Source: Chloroflexota bacterium
Lineage (GTDB): Bacteria; Chloroflexota; UBA5177; JANWHV01
Direction of reading: 5' to 3'
Assembly (NCBI GenBank): GCA_025924845.1
Contig: JAICHN010000022.1
Coordinates: forward strand, 1 to 22,973
Length of the DNA stretch: 22,973 nucleotides
Shown here: positions 1-7,547 of the stretch, piece after piece
Position numbering within the stretch: the stretch's first letter is position 1
Layout: every line of letters begins with the position of its first letter
Notes under the pieces: generated by a model
Told to the model about the DNA's origin: nothing
What the model saw: the letters and a program-made list of their open reading frames with translations, nothing else
The model's database searches: none
Translations under genes and position numbers: made by a program

Positions 1-315
1 GCCAATCACCACGCCCAGTTCCGCCTCATAATGCATGTACTGAACGCCGTCCGGCGCCACGACCGGCGCTCGGTGGCCGACCAGGGTATTGTGCGCTTTG
101 ATGAACAGCACCGGGATTTCCGGCAAGGCCAGGCCAAGCTCTTCCGCGTGGTCGCGATAATTGAGGGCCAGTCCGATGATCGTACTGGGCTGCAACGGCG
201 GCAGCCAGGTCACCGACTCCTCGGCGTAGGTCGTGCCGTCCGCGTCCACGAGTCGCCCATCCCTCCAGAAGCCCTGATGAGATGTGCCCGCGACCTGGAA
301 ACGCGCCCGTTTCAT
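1..315 (-). CDS. Fumarylacetoacetate hydrolase family protein, N-terminal part (runs off the window)
   Basis: The 105 codons visible start at ATG 315 and stay open to the window edge, so the C-terminal half is missing. The segment LNYRDHAEELG (about residues 51-61) and the later HYEAELGVVIG, which holds the first metal-ligand glutamates, are hallmarks of the FAH fold. Members act on oxo-dicarboxylates, for example HpaG (isomerase/decarboxylase of homoprotocatechuate degradation), fumarylpyruvate hydrolase or acylpyruvase; the visible part does not decide among them. The start codon overlaps the stop of the upstream aldolase gene (ATGA), so the two are very probably co-translated and work in one pathway. 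An HpaG-like role is the best guess given the DapA-type partner. Confidence 0.85.
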   Translation of the reverse strand, partial: MKRARFQVAGTSHQGFWRDGRLVDADGTTYAEESVTWLPPLQPSTIIGLALNYRDHAEELGLALPEIPVLFIKAHNTLVGHRAPVVAPDGVQYMHYEAELGVVIG

Positions 316-1211
316 GACGTTTTGCCCGGGAGTAGGCCGTACTTGGCCATCACCGTGCGCAGCCGACCCTCGGTCGCGGCGCCAATCGGAGCCATCGGTA
401 GGCGGAGTTCGGGCGAGATCAGACCGATCATACCCAGCGCTGCCTTGAGCGGACCGGGATTGGTTTCGAGGAACAGCACTTCATTGATTTCCAGCAGCCA
501 ATAATGGAGATCGCGCGCTTCACTCCAGCGTTCTTCCGCGCAGAGGTTGTAGAGGTCTGCCACCTCTTTGGGCATGAGGTTGCCGGTGGCGCTGACGTGA
601 CCGGAGCCGCCCAGAGCGAGCATGGGGAAGCAGAGAGTTTCAATGCCGCTATAGACCGCGAAGTCACGGCCGCAGGCATGGAACACGCGGCTGATCTGGG
701 CGAAGTCCGTATTGGCCTCCTTCACGCCGAAAATATTGGGACAGTCGCGCCGTAACCGGGCCATGGTGTTGGGCTCCAGATTCACGGCCGTGCGCCCTGG
801 GATGTTGTAGAGCATGATGGGGTAGCCGGGTACAGCTTCCGCGACCTGGCGGAAGTGTTCGTAGAGGCCCGCCTGAGTGGGCCGGCAGTAGTAGGGTACA
901 ATCACCAGGGCAGCGGCGGCGCCGACCTCGCGAGCAAAGCGGGTGAGCTGGACGGTCTCCTGGAAGTTTACCGATCCCGTGCCGGCCAGGACGGGCACGC
1001 GGTTGCGGGCCGCGCGGACTGCCGCGGTGATCACCAACTCCCGTTCTTCCATGGTCAGCGAAGTCGGTTCGCCCGTGGTGCCGGTGACCCCTATCCCATG
1101 GCTGCCGCCGCTGATCTGGAACTCAACCAAACGCTCCAGGCCCTCAATGTCCACGGACTCATGCTTGAAGGGGGTTACCAGCGGGGTGATGGACCCTTGC
1201 AAGATCGCCAT
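312..1211 (-). CDS. DapA-fold aldolase/lyase (HpaI-replacing or DHDPS-like)
   Basis: A 299-residue protein of the dihydrodipicolinate synthase/N-acetylneuraminate lyase family, a class I TIM-barrel aldolase. Visible are GTTGE at 44-48, the catalytic Tyr135 in YNIPGRT, Arg140, and the Schiff-base Lys164 in GVKEA, so the active site looks complete. Genuine DapA condenses pyruvate with aspartate semialdehyde. A known DapA subset (TIGR02313) sits in 4-hydroxyphenylacetate operons and is proposed to act as 2,4-dihydroxyhept-2-enedioate aldolase. The ATGA overlap with an FAH-family gene and the lack of other lysine genes favour a catabolic role here. AGGAGG lies 6 nt before the ATG. Sialic-acid or sugar-acid lyase activity remains possible. 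Confidence 0.85.
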   Translation of the reverse strand: MAILQGSITPLVTPFKHESVDIEGLERLVEFQISGGSHGIGVTGTTGEPTSLTMEERELVITAAVRAARNRVPVLAGTGSVNFQETVQLTRFAREVGAAAALVIVPYYCRPTQAGLYEHFRQVAEAVPGYPIMLYNIPGRTAVNLEPNTMARLRRDCPNIFGVKEANTDFAQISRVFHACGRDFAVYSGIETLCFPMLALGGSGHVSATGNLMPKEVADLYNLCAEERWSEARDLHYWLLEINEVLFLETNPGPLKAALGMIGLISPELRLPMAPIGAATEGRLRTVMAKYGLLPGKTS

Positions 1212-1254
1212 GCGGTCCTCCTTCAGGTGGCATCTGCTTCAGACAAATGTACAT

Positions 1255-2196
1255 TCACGCCCGTACCCCTGCCGGCTCGTACACCGGCAGGCGCCATGCT
1301 GCGTGGTCCCGGCTCACCCCGCGCACCAAATCAAAGTACCTCGACCGTAGGGCCTCCGTTACCGGGCCGACCACTCCGGCGCTTACTGGACGGCGATCCA
1401 CCTCAATTACGGGCAGGATTTGCGCTCCGGTGCCACACAGGAACAGTTCATCGGCGGTATAGAGTTCGGTCCGCTGCATGGTCCGCTCCACCACGGGAAT
1501 GTTGAGCTCGGTTCGAGCCAGCTCGATCAATGTGGCACGAGTGATTCCCTCCAGTACGTCGTCGCTGATGGGAGGGGTGATCAAGGCGCCCCGGCGCACC
1601 ATGAAGATATTCTCGGCGCTTCCCTCAGCCACTGCTCCCCGCTCCGTTAGCGTGATCGCCTCGTCATAGCCATTGACCTGCGCTTCGTGCTTGGCCAGGG
1701 CCGCGTTGGCGTAGCCCCCGGTCACCTTGGCCCGAGGCGGTATGGCGTTTTCGCCGGTGCGCCGCCAGGAACTGACACAGCAGCGCACGCCATGTTCGCC
1801 ATTGATGTAGTTGTCCATGGGGACGGCGAACAGCAGGAAGTCGGCGGCTACCTCGGTCATTCCTACTCCTACGCCCAGCCCGCTCTTATAGGCGATTGGC
1901 CGCAAGTAGACATCCTGGCGGAACGCGGAACGCCGCACTACTTCCAGGGACATCCGGCACAACTCCTCCACCCCGTAGGGCAAGGCGATCGCCATGATCC
2001 GCGCGGATTCGTGCAGGCGTTCATAGTGGTCGCGGGCGCGGAACAGATAGATCTGCTCCTCGGCGGCGTTCCAGTAGCCCCGAATCCCCTCGAACACGCC
2101 CGTACCGTAATTGAAGGCGTGGGTCATCACATTAAGGTTGGCTTCGGCGACGGGCAAATAGCGGTCGCGAAAAAACGCAATTGAGGTGGGCTCCAT
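1255..2196 (-). CDS. ilvE: Class IV aminotransferase, branched-chain type
   Basis: A PLP-dependent fold-type IV aminotransferase of about 313 residues, the usual IlvE length. It shows FNYGTGVFEGIRGY near the N-terminus, the PLP lysine in KVTGGYANAALAK (about residue 157 from this start), and the ITLTERGAVAEGSAENIF signature after it. BCATs interconvert Leu/Ile/Val and their 2-oxo acids with glutamate. Two in-frame ATGs exist: the one at 2211 overlaps the regulator stop (TAATG) but has no ribosome site, while the one at 2196 has GGAGA 8 nt upstream, so I chose 2196. It lies inside an operon with a GntR repressor, an aldolase and an FAH enzyme, so a specialised catabolic transamination is possible instead of housekeeping BCAA synthesis. 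ilvD is in the same window but 18 kb away. Confidence 0.85.
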   Translation of the reverse strand: MEPTSIAFFRDRYLPVAEANLNVMTHAFNYGTGVFEGIRGYWNAAEEQIYLFRARDHYERLHESARIMAIALPYGVEELCRMSLEVVRRSAFRQDVYLRPIAYKSGLGVGVGMTEVAADFLLFAVPMDNYINGEHGVRCCVSSWRRTGENAIPPRAKVTGGYANAALAKHEAQVNGYDEAITLTERGAVAEGSAENIFMVRRGALITPPISDDVLEGITRATLIELARTELNIPVVERTMQRTELYTADELFLCGTGAQILPVIEVDRRPVSAGVVGPVTEALRSRYFDLVRGVSRDHAAWRLPVYEPAGVRA

Positions 2197-2210
2197 GTGC
2201 GTGGTCTCCA

Positions 2211-2912
2211 TTAGACGACTTTGTCTTCGGTTAGGGTTGTGACCAGGCGCAGTTCGCGCCGGGTGTCCTCGATATGAGCAGCCATTGCTCGCTCCGCCGA
2301 AACAGGGTCCGCGGCGGCGATCGCCTGTACAATGGTGCGGTGGCCCTCCAGGGCATTGGTTTGCATCACCTCAAAATCCAGGAGCGCCAGGGGCGCGAAC
2401 ATCGCCGCCCGCCCGTCCTCGATTGCCGCTTGCAGCATGGCATTGCGCGCCGCCGCGGCGATCGCCAGGTGAAACTGGGAATCAGCCCGTCGGAACAGGT
2501 CGATGGCGGTGTTGCGCTGGATTCCTTCGAGCGCTTCGCCCATCAAATGGAGATCGCGGTCGGTGCGGCGTCGGGCCGCCAGGCGGGCTGCGGCGCATTC
2601 GTTGGCCAGGCGAAAGTCCAGCAGATCGTCAAACGCCCGAATCTGGGCGAGGAGGCCGCTTTCGCTCAGTTTGGGCCTTGCCGCCGCGCGCACGAAAGCG
2701 CCGCCGGCGGCGCCGCGTCTCGTCTCGACCAATCCTTCGCCTTCCAGCAGGCGCAGGGCCTCGCGCAACGTGGTGCGTGAGACGCCGAGGATGGGCGCCA
2801 GTTCACGCTCGGGCGGCAGGCGGTCGCCAGGTACATAGATCCCGAGATGCATGGCCCGGCGAATACGATCCACCACGCCCAGATAGGTCGTCGCGCCGGT
2901 TCGCTCGATCAT
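2211..2912 (-). CDS. GntR/FadR-subfamily (FCD) transcriptional regulator
   Basis: A 233-residue regulator. Residues 10-75 form the GntR winged helix (LPPERELAPILGVSRTTLREALRLLEGEGLV, then a GAAGGAFV wing). Residues 85-225 form an all-helical FCD effector domain with the usual metal-site set Asp144, His148, His191 and His213. FCD regulators bind organic-acid or sugar-acid effectors and usually repress their own operon. The open frame extends to 3011, but that extension would cover the promoter and operator; ATG 2912 puts the helix-turn-helix at the normal distance and follows a purine-rich AGGGGGCAAGG. The stop TAA overlaps the aminotransferase ATG. It most likely controls this operon and perhaps the divergent transporter. 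Confidence 0.9.
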   Translation of the reverse strand: MIERTGATTYLGVVDRIRRAMHLGIYVPGDRLPPERELAPILGVSRTTLREALRLLEGEGLVETRRGAAGGAFVRAAARPKLSESGLLAQIRAFDDLLDFRLANECAAARLAARRRTDRDLHLMGEALEGIQRNTAIDLFRRADSQFHLAIAAAARNAMLQAAIEDGRAAMFAPLALLDFEVMQTNALEGHRTIVQAIAAADPVSAERAMAAHIEDTRRELRLVTTLTEDKVV

Positions 2913-2930
2913 CGGTTTAACCTTGCCCCC

Positions 2931-2961
2931 TAATGGTCTATAGTATAGACCATTAGACCAT
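2931..2961. promoter_or_regulatory. Palindromic operator with a third half-site
   Basis: Two perfect 12-bp arms (TAATGGTCTATA and its complement) surround the single centre base 2943, spanning 2931-2955. A further half-site follows in direct repeat: TAGACCAT occurs at 2946-2953 and again at 2954-2961. TGGTC...GACCA half-sites fit known FadR-subfamily operators. It covers the regulator's -10 and spacer and lies 52 bp from the divergent transporter promoter, so both may be controlled. Confidence 0.75.
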
Positions 2962-2970
2962 TTCAGGCAA
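2942..2970 (-). promoter_or_regulatory. Sigma70-like promoter of the GntR operon
   Basis: On the minus strand TTGCCT (2965-2970) and TATACT (2942-2947) are separated by exactly 17 bp. The predicted start, near 2935, lies about 23 nt before the regulator ATG. The -10 box lies inside the operator palindrome, as expected for autorepression. Confidence 0.7.
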
Positions 2971-3012
2971 CGAGTGACGATCGCCGACCTGAAGAACTGA
3001 AGAAGCACCACT

Positions 3013-3044
3013 TGACAGAGTAACTGAAGGTGTTTATTATAATG
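3013..3044 (+). promoter_or_regulatory. Promoter of the sugar ABC transporter operon
   Basis: A consensus -35 TTGACA (3013-3018) is followed after 17 bp by TATTAT (3036-3041), which overlaps a perfect TATAAT (3039-3044, 20-bp spacing). The signal is intact although the genes it serves are broken. The predicted leader is about 170 nt. Confidence 0.65.
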
Positions 3045-3110
3045 AACTACTCGACGGGAGACCGCTTAATCAGTGAAGGTCGGTCATTCGCTGGGCCGGG
3101 AAAGGAGGGC

Positions 3111-3218
3111 ATGCCGACACTTTCACCCTATCCCGTGGTCCTGATCGAGGATACACCCCAATTTCTCACCTTCCTGTACCCCCCCCTTCGTGGGTGCGCG
3201 TTGCTGATCAGGAGGTAG
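3111..3218 (+). CDS. Possible leader peptide upstream of the transporter
   Basis: A 35-codon frame starts at ATG 3111, directly after AAAGGAGGG, and ends with TAG 3 nt before the binding-protein ATG. Its last codons (AGG AGG TAG) form the ribosome site of the next gene, a layout typical of translational coupling. The spacing of its own AGGAGG to ATG is only 2-3 nt, shorter than ideal, and I recognise no family. It contains an eight-C run (3179-3186) that could slip. It may be a fortuitous frame inside an untranslated leader. Confidence 0.3.
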   Translation: MPTLSPYPVVLIEDTPQFLTFLYPPLRGCALLIRR

Positions 3219-3221
3219 TAC

Positions 3222-3758
3222 ATGAAACTTGGCACTCTTGCCCGGCTGCCGGCCGCCATCGTCCTTATCTTGACCGCCCTGATCGGCCCTCTGACGCCGG
3301 CGCGAGCGGCCCGCGTTGCCGATCCGACGGTGACCATTACCGTCTGGACGAGCTATACCCAAGGACTGTTGAAGATCTTCGATACAATGGTCGCCGATTT
3401 CGAGTAGCAGTATCCCTCCATCAAGGTCGTTAGTATTACCGCGAATGACTACAACACTCTGCTCCAGAAAGAGCAGAGCGCTATCTTTGCCGGCAACCCG
3501 CCGACGGTGGGTCAAGCCTATGAGTCGTAGGTGGAACAGTTCACCACCAAGAACAACGCGGTCGAGGATCTTGGTCCGTATATCAACGGCAAGAATGGGC
3601 TGAGCGCCGCTGATATCAAAGACTTCTACACCAGCGTCTGGAATGACGGGGTGCTGCACGGCAAACACTACATGATGCCGTTCTCCAAGAGTGATACCGT
3701 GCTCTACTATAATCCTGCCTTGCTGGCCAAAAGCGGCATCAGCAAACCGCCGAAGACC
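3222..3758 (+). pseudogene. Sugar ABC transporter solute-binding protein, broken (2 amber codons, 3' half lost)
   Basis: The product begins with a Sec signal peptide (MKLGTLARLPAAIVLILTAL, cleavage near PARA) and continues as a family 1 extracellular solute-binding protein: VTITVWTSYT, then QYPSIKV, QSAIFAGNPPTV, and SKSDTVLYYNPALLAKSGISKPPKT. The frame is interrupted by TAG at 3405-3407, between Glu and Gln, and by TAG at 3528-3530, in AYES(*)VEQF where homologs usually have Trp. After codon 3756-3758 homology stops, so only about 180 of the roughly 430 family residues remain, and the text jumps to permease sequence in another frame. The ribosome site AGGAGG, 7 nt before the ATG, is perfect. 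This looks like a recently inactivated gene. Sequence error is the alternative for the point changes but not for the junction, which could be a misassembly. Confidence 0.85.
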
Positions 3759-3759
3759 C

Positions 3760-4182
3760 TTCTGGTCCATGGTCGTGTTGATTGCCTACACGATCTGGCA
3801 TGAAGTAGGTTTCACCGTACTGATCATGCTTGCCGGCTTGACAAACATCCCTCGCGAGTTGCGTGAGGCGGCGGCAATCGATGGGTCCGGCGCGCTTGGG
3901 CGCTTCCGCTCGATAACCCTGCCTCTGATGAGCCCGTGGGTGTTTTTCGTCCTGGTGATCAACGTCATAGGCTCTTTTCAGGTGTTCACCCAGGTGCTGA
4001 CATTGACCCAGGGCGGCCCCGATCATGCCACCAACATCGCGGGCTTCCTGATCGAACAGACCGCTTTCCAGTTCTTTGATCTTCCGTATGCGGCGGCGCT
4101 GTCCACTACCGTACTGGCGGCGGTCTCGCTGCTGACCGCTCTGCAATTTCTCATCGGCAATCGACGGGTGTTCTACCAGTGA
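3760..4182 (+). pseudogene. Sugar ABC permease (UgpA/MalF type), C-terminal fragment
   Basis: From about 3760 the reading frame encodes the second half of a CUT1 inner-membrane permease: a membrane segment (MVVLIAYTIWHEVGFTVLIML), the EAA loop that docks the ATPase (ELREAAAIDGSGALGRFRSITLPLMSP), the LTQGGP motif common to these permeases, and a final membrane segment ending NRRVFYQ. The N-terminal 150 or so residues are absent. The join to the binding-protein remnant is out of frame, so no fusion protein is made. A deletion of about 1.2 kb would remove just the 3' half of the binding protein and the 5' half of this gene. Confidence 0.85.
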
Positions 4183-4192
4183 GAGCATCGCC

Positions 4193-5077
4193 ATGATTCC
4201 CGCGCCCGCAGCGGCACGCCCCGCTCCAACCGCCGGACCTTCCCCTTTCCGACCGCGCGCCGGGCCGGCCCTGCGTTACCTGGCGTTGGGTTTGGTGACC
4301 ATGGTCTTTGCCTTCCCCTTCTACTGGGTGATCCTGACTTCACTGGTGCCCAGCGATCATATCTTCGACTTCCCGCCAAGCCTATGGCCCAGATGGGACT
4401 TCGCCAACTATAGCGCCGCTTGGCAGGGTACACCCTGGCTTGGCTATTTCGTCAATACCATCATCATTGTGGTCGCCACTACCACCCTGGTGCTGGTGAC
4501 GTCCACGCTCGCCGGCTATTGCCTGGCCACCATGCAATTTCCCGGCAAGCGTCTCGTGACCATACTGATCTTCGTCAGCTTGATTATGCCGGCGGTCGTG
4601 GTGATCATTCCCGACTATGTGATCGCCAGTTGGCTGGGCTGGCTGAACACCTATCAGGTGCAAATCGTCCCCTGGGGCGCCAGCACCTTCGGCATCTTCC
4701 TGCTCAGGCAGTCCTTTCTGGGCTTACCGGCGGAGTTGTATCAGGCGGCTCGGATCGATGGCTGTTCGCGCCGCTTCTACCTGTGGGCGGTCGGCGTGCC
4801 GCTCGTCCGGCCCGCGCTGATTACGGTTGGTCTGTACATCTTTTTGGGCAGCTACAATGCTCTGCTGTAGCCTTTAGTGATGACCAGTTCCAACGGGATC
4901 GATGCCGGGGTACAGCCGATTGAGATTGGCGTCTACAGCTTTATCAGCGAGAACGGTACGGCCTTCAACCTGCTCTGCGCGGCGACGGTCTTCACGATGC
5001 TCCCGGTGATCGTGGTATTTCTGGCGACGCAACGCTACTTTGTCGAGGGTGTGATGAGAACAGGGCTAAAAGGATGA
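4193..5077 (+). pseudogene. Sugar ABC permease (UgpE/MalG type) with one internal amber codon
   Basis: This is a full-length CUT1 permease of 294 codons, starting 10 nt after the first permease, with about six membrane segments and the EAA loop AELYQAARIDGCSRRFYLWAVGVPLVRPA. Codon 226 (4868-4870) is TAG in SYNALL(*)PLVMTSS; the family has Trp here (LWPLVM), so TGG to TAG is the obvious change. The frame then continues without damage to the natural C-terminus (QRYFVEGVMRTGLKG). Termination at 226 would remove the last membrane segment. Its TGA overlaps the ATG of the next gene (ATGA). Without the amber codon it would be annotated as intact. Confidence 0.8.
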
Positions 5078-6444
5078 CGACAATTACCGTACTGGCGGGT
5101 GAGCGAACCATTGGTGGTACTCAGATCGTGGTGGAGGAAGAAGGGGCACGGTTACTCTTCGACTGCGGGCTGGTCTACGACCCCGCCGGCAATCCCTTTG
5201 CCCAGGTGTACCGCCGCTCCTGGCGGGCGCTCGCCGACATCCTTGCCCTGGGCCTCGCGCCCTATGTGCCCGGCCTCTACGCGCCCGACGCCCTGGCCGA
5301 GATCCCCACCTCGACGCCGTACGCGCTTCCCCCCGCCCAAGGACCGTTGGCGGTAGCCCTCAGCCACTCCCACCTGGATCATACGCACCTGGCCGGGTTT
5401 GTCTCGCCCGACGTGCCGATACACTGCTCCGCCCCGACCGCGCGCATCGTGCGGGCACTGGGCGATCTCGGGGAGAGCGTCGGACCCCTGCGGCGCGCGG
5501 TCACCATCCACGAACCGCATGAGCCGTTCATGGTGGGGCCCATGCGAGCGCGGTTCGTACCGGTCGACCATGACGTGTGCGGCGCCTGTGGTCTTCTGAT
5601 CGAGACCGATGAGGGAGTTATTGCCTATTCCGGGGATTTGCGGCTGCACGGCTCGCATCCCGAACGCACCCGTGCCTTCACCGACGCCGCCCGTGATGCC
5701 GGGGCACGACTGCTGGTTCTAGAGGGCACCCAGTTGTGGCCGGATGATCCGCGCCTGCCCTCGCGCGACGAGAACGAGGTGGTGACGGCCTGCGCCGCGG
5801 CGCTCAGTCAAGCACCGGGACGGTTAGGGCTGATTCTCCTCACGCCGGAGAACGGCGAGCGGGTGGAGGCGCTGGCAGCGGCCTTGGACGCCATTGGCCG
5901 CGTTCTTGTGCTGGACGCAGCGGGGCTGGCCTTCGCCCACGCCGCCCTCGGTCGCCCGATCGGTGCACCGCACGCTGTCTACATTCCCAGCGGGCCGGCG
6001 CGCAAGCGCGAACAGGGCGAAATGTTGCCCGAGACCCTGCGGCAGGCGATCGACTTGGCCCCACGCTGTGTCACGGCGGCCGACCTAGCGCGTGAGCCGG
6101 GGCGCTTCCTCTTGCGGTTGGAGTGGCGGCATTTCGCGGATCTGCTGGAAGTACTTCCCATCCCAGGCGGAATCCTGCTTCAGGCGAACGGCACCCCCCT
6201 CGGCAGCTTCGATCCAGCATCGAAGCAACTGGGTTGGTGGGCCCACCAATTGGGCCTGGAGTTGCTTGATGTGGGGAGCAGTGGGCACGCCTATCCGTGC
6301 GACCTCACCGCCATCGCCAATACCCTCATGGCGCCGGTGGTCATGGGGATTCACTCGGAGCATCCCGAATTGTTGGCGGTGAACAGTAGGTTGCTGCTGC
6401 CCGAGCGTGGGCGGCCCTATCGCCTGGGGGCCCTTGGGCGATAG
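5074..6444 (+). CDS. MBL-fold hydrolase, RNase J/beta-CASP-like
   Basis: A 456-residue cytoplasmic metallo-beta-lactamase-fold protein. It has the two-zinc motif HSHLDH at 98-103, His166 in VPVDHDVCGACGLLIET, Asp188 in AYSGDLRLHG, a GSSGHAYP block around His405 (like the SGHA motif of RNase J), and MGIHSEHPE at 425-432, like the final histidine motif of that group. The central part is shorter and less conserved than in RNase J, and the C-terminal domain is missing. An RNA- or nucleotide-processing activity is inferred, not shown. The ATG overlaps the permease stop (ATGA) with only AAAGG before it, so translation was probably coupled to the permease and may now suffer from the upstream amber codon. 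The coding frame itself is undamaged. Confidence 0.8.
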   Translation: MTTITVLAGERTIGGTQIVVEEEGARLLFDCGLVYDPAGNPFAQVYRRSWRALADILALGLAPYVPGLYAPDALAEIPTSTPYALPPAQGPLAVALSHSHLDHTHLAGFVSPDVPIHCSAPTARIVRALGDLGESVGPLRRAVTIHEPHEPFMVGPMRARFVPVDHDVCGACGLLIETDEGVIAYSGDLRLHGSHPERTRAFTDAARDAGARLLVLEGTQLWPDDPRLPSRDENEVVTACAAALSQAPGRLGLILLTPENGERVEALAAALDAIGRVLVLDAAGLAFAHAALGRPIGAPHAVYIPSGPARKREQGEMLPETLRQAIDLAPRCVTAADLAREPGRFLLRLEWRHFADLLEVLPIPGGILLQANGTPLGSFDPASKQLGWWAHQLGLELLDVGSSGHAYPCDLTAIANTLMAPVVMGIHSEHPELLAVNSRLLLPERGRPYRLGALGR

Positions 6445-6449
6445 GGTCG
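6412..6449. terminator. Hairpin over the MBL stop codon
   Basis: CCCTATCGCC (6415-6424) pairs with GGCGATAGGG (6437-6446) and the stem extends 3 more pairs outward with one G-U. It spans the TAG stop of the MBL gene. There is no U run after it, so it may be a weak terminator or an RNA-stabilising stem. Confidence 0.45.
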
Positions 6450-6492
6450 GCATTGCCTGGCGCCGCCTAATACAACTTGTCGTACGTGAGCC

Positions 6493-6540
6493 GCCCCTAC
6501 GGAGAACTGCCTTGGAACCGGCATCCGTAGGGGCCCCTAC
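6493..6540. repeat. GTAGGGGC-type palindrome between convergent genes
   Basis: GCCCCTACGGA (6493-6503) and TCCGTAGGGGC (6524-6534) are perfect 11-bp arms. The right end also forms the 14-bp perfect palindrome GTAGGGGCCCCTAC (6527-6540). It lies between the convergent MBL and HAD genes and can act as a two-way terminator. The same core occurs at 19438-19511, which suggests a REP-like family. Confidence 0.55.
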
Positions 6541-6549
6541 TGATCATGG

Positions 6550-7437
6550 TCACTGAGCGCCAAGCCGGATGAGGACCGCATCGATAGAGGGTAGGCGAGT
6601 ACAGGCCGTGCTGTCTGTTCCGAGATTGCTCTCATAGCGATCGATGTAGAGGGCGGCGCCGCCGGCCCGTAGAGCAGGCTCGATGTCATTGACATAGTTA
6701 TCACCAATGCAAAGGATCCGCTCCGCTGATCCCAGCTCATCCAGCAGACCGGCGAGACCTCGCGGCTTGGCCGCGGCCGGCATCACGAGATCGAAGCGGT
6801 CCCGTATGCCCAACCGCGCGAGCACATCCTCGACATCCTCGGTGGGTGAGTTGCTCATTACCACCCGGCGCAGCCCGTTGCCGGCCAACTGGTCGAGGGT
6901 AGAGTGCAGCGCGGGATGCGGAGCCAGATGGTAGGCCGGGTCGCGCATAAAGGCACGGGTGGCGAGGAATGCTTGCCCTCGATCAGCGCGTCGCACGCCA
7001 TAATGGGCTGCCAGCACATCGGCAATGCCCCACAGGTCGCCGATATTGAGCTGATCGTCGCCCCACAGCGGGGTCTCAATGGGTGGCGAACCCGGTCCCG
7101 CGCCCTGGCGGGCCTCACCGGCTACCGGATTGATGGGTGCGGCTTGCATGGCCATTTCGTTGCCGCGCCAGTCAATACTCGCGGTGATGCGCCCGTTCTC
7201 GAAACGGAAGAGGCAATCCCGCGCCGTATCATAGCCCATGCCCACACGCGCTTTGCCGGTACCGGTTCGCACCTGCCGCCACTCAGCGAGGAAGCTGTTC
7301 CGGGTATCCGGCACGACGAACCGGGCCAGTTCCTGAATATACCGGTCATACACCCGCCGGTCTTCATACAAGGTGCCGTCAAGGTCGAAAATTATGGTGG
7401 TGAATTGGGCGATGGAGCCCTGTTGTGGCCTTAACAC
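6550..7437 (-). CDS. HAD-superfamily hydrolase
   Basis: A 295-residue haloacid-dehalogenase-like phosphatase with all four motifs: DLDGT with nucleophile Asp18 and Asp20, Ser195 in VVMSNSP, Lys224 in AAKPRG, and IGDNYVNDI with Asp246 and Asp251. The stretch 60-150 between motifs I and II forms the cap and includes a long low-complexity Gly/Pro segment (about 105-125). These enzymes dephosphorylate small phosphoesters in the cytoplasm; the substrate cannot be predicted. The best start is GTG 7437, because no ATG lies ahead of motif I. The gene is divergent from dnaJ with 110 bp between and convergent with the MBL gene. Confidence 0.85.
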   Translation of the reverse strand: MLRPQQGSIAQFTTIIFDLDGTLYEDRRVYDRYIQELARFVVPDTRNSFLAEWRQVRTGTGKARVGMGYDTARDCLFRFENGRITASIDWRGNEMAMQAAPINPVAGEARQGAGPGSPPIETPLWGDDQLNIGDLWGIADVLAAHYGVRRADRGQAFLATRAFMRDPAYHLAPHPALHSTLDQLAGNGLRRVVMSNSPTEDVEDVLARLGIRDRFDLVMPAAAKPRGLAGLLDELGSAERILCIGDNYVNDIEPALRAGGAALYIDRYESNLGTDSTACTRLPSIDAVLIRLGAQ

Positions 7438-7547
7438 TGCCGGCGCCCTCCGTGGCCGTAATTCATCCTCCGCACGTTCAGAATGATTTTATCTTCATTT
7501 GGCTTGAGGCAAGTGCCGGGCGCTCATTGTACACTAAAAGTTCAAGT

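Noticed and set aside
2913..3011. N-terminal extension of the GntR regulator
   Set aside because: It would encode the operator and promoter, and the winged helix normally begins close to the N-terminus.
7499..7535. Promoter for dnaJ (TTGAGG and TACACT)
   Set aside because: Spacing is 20 bp and both boxes are poor, and the start would leave almost no leader.
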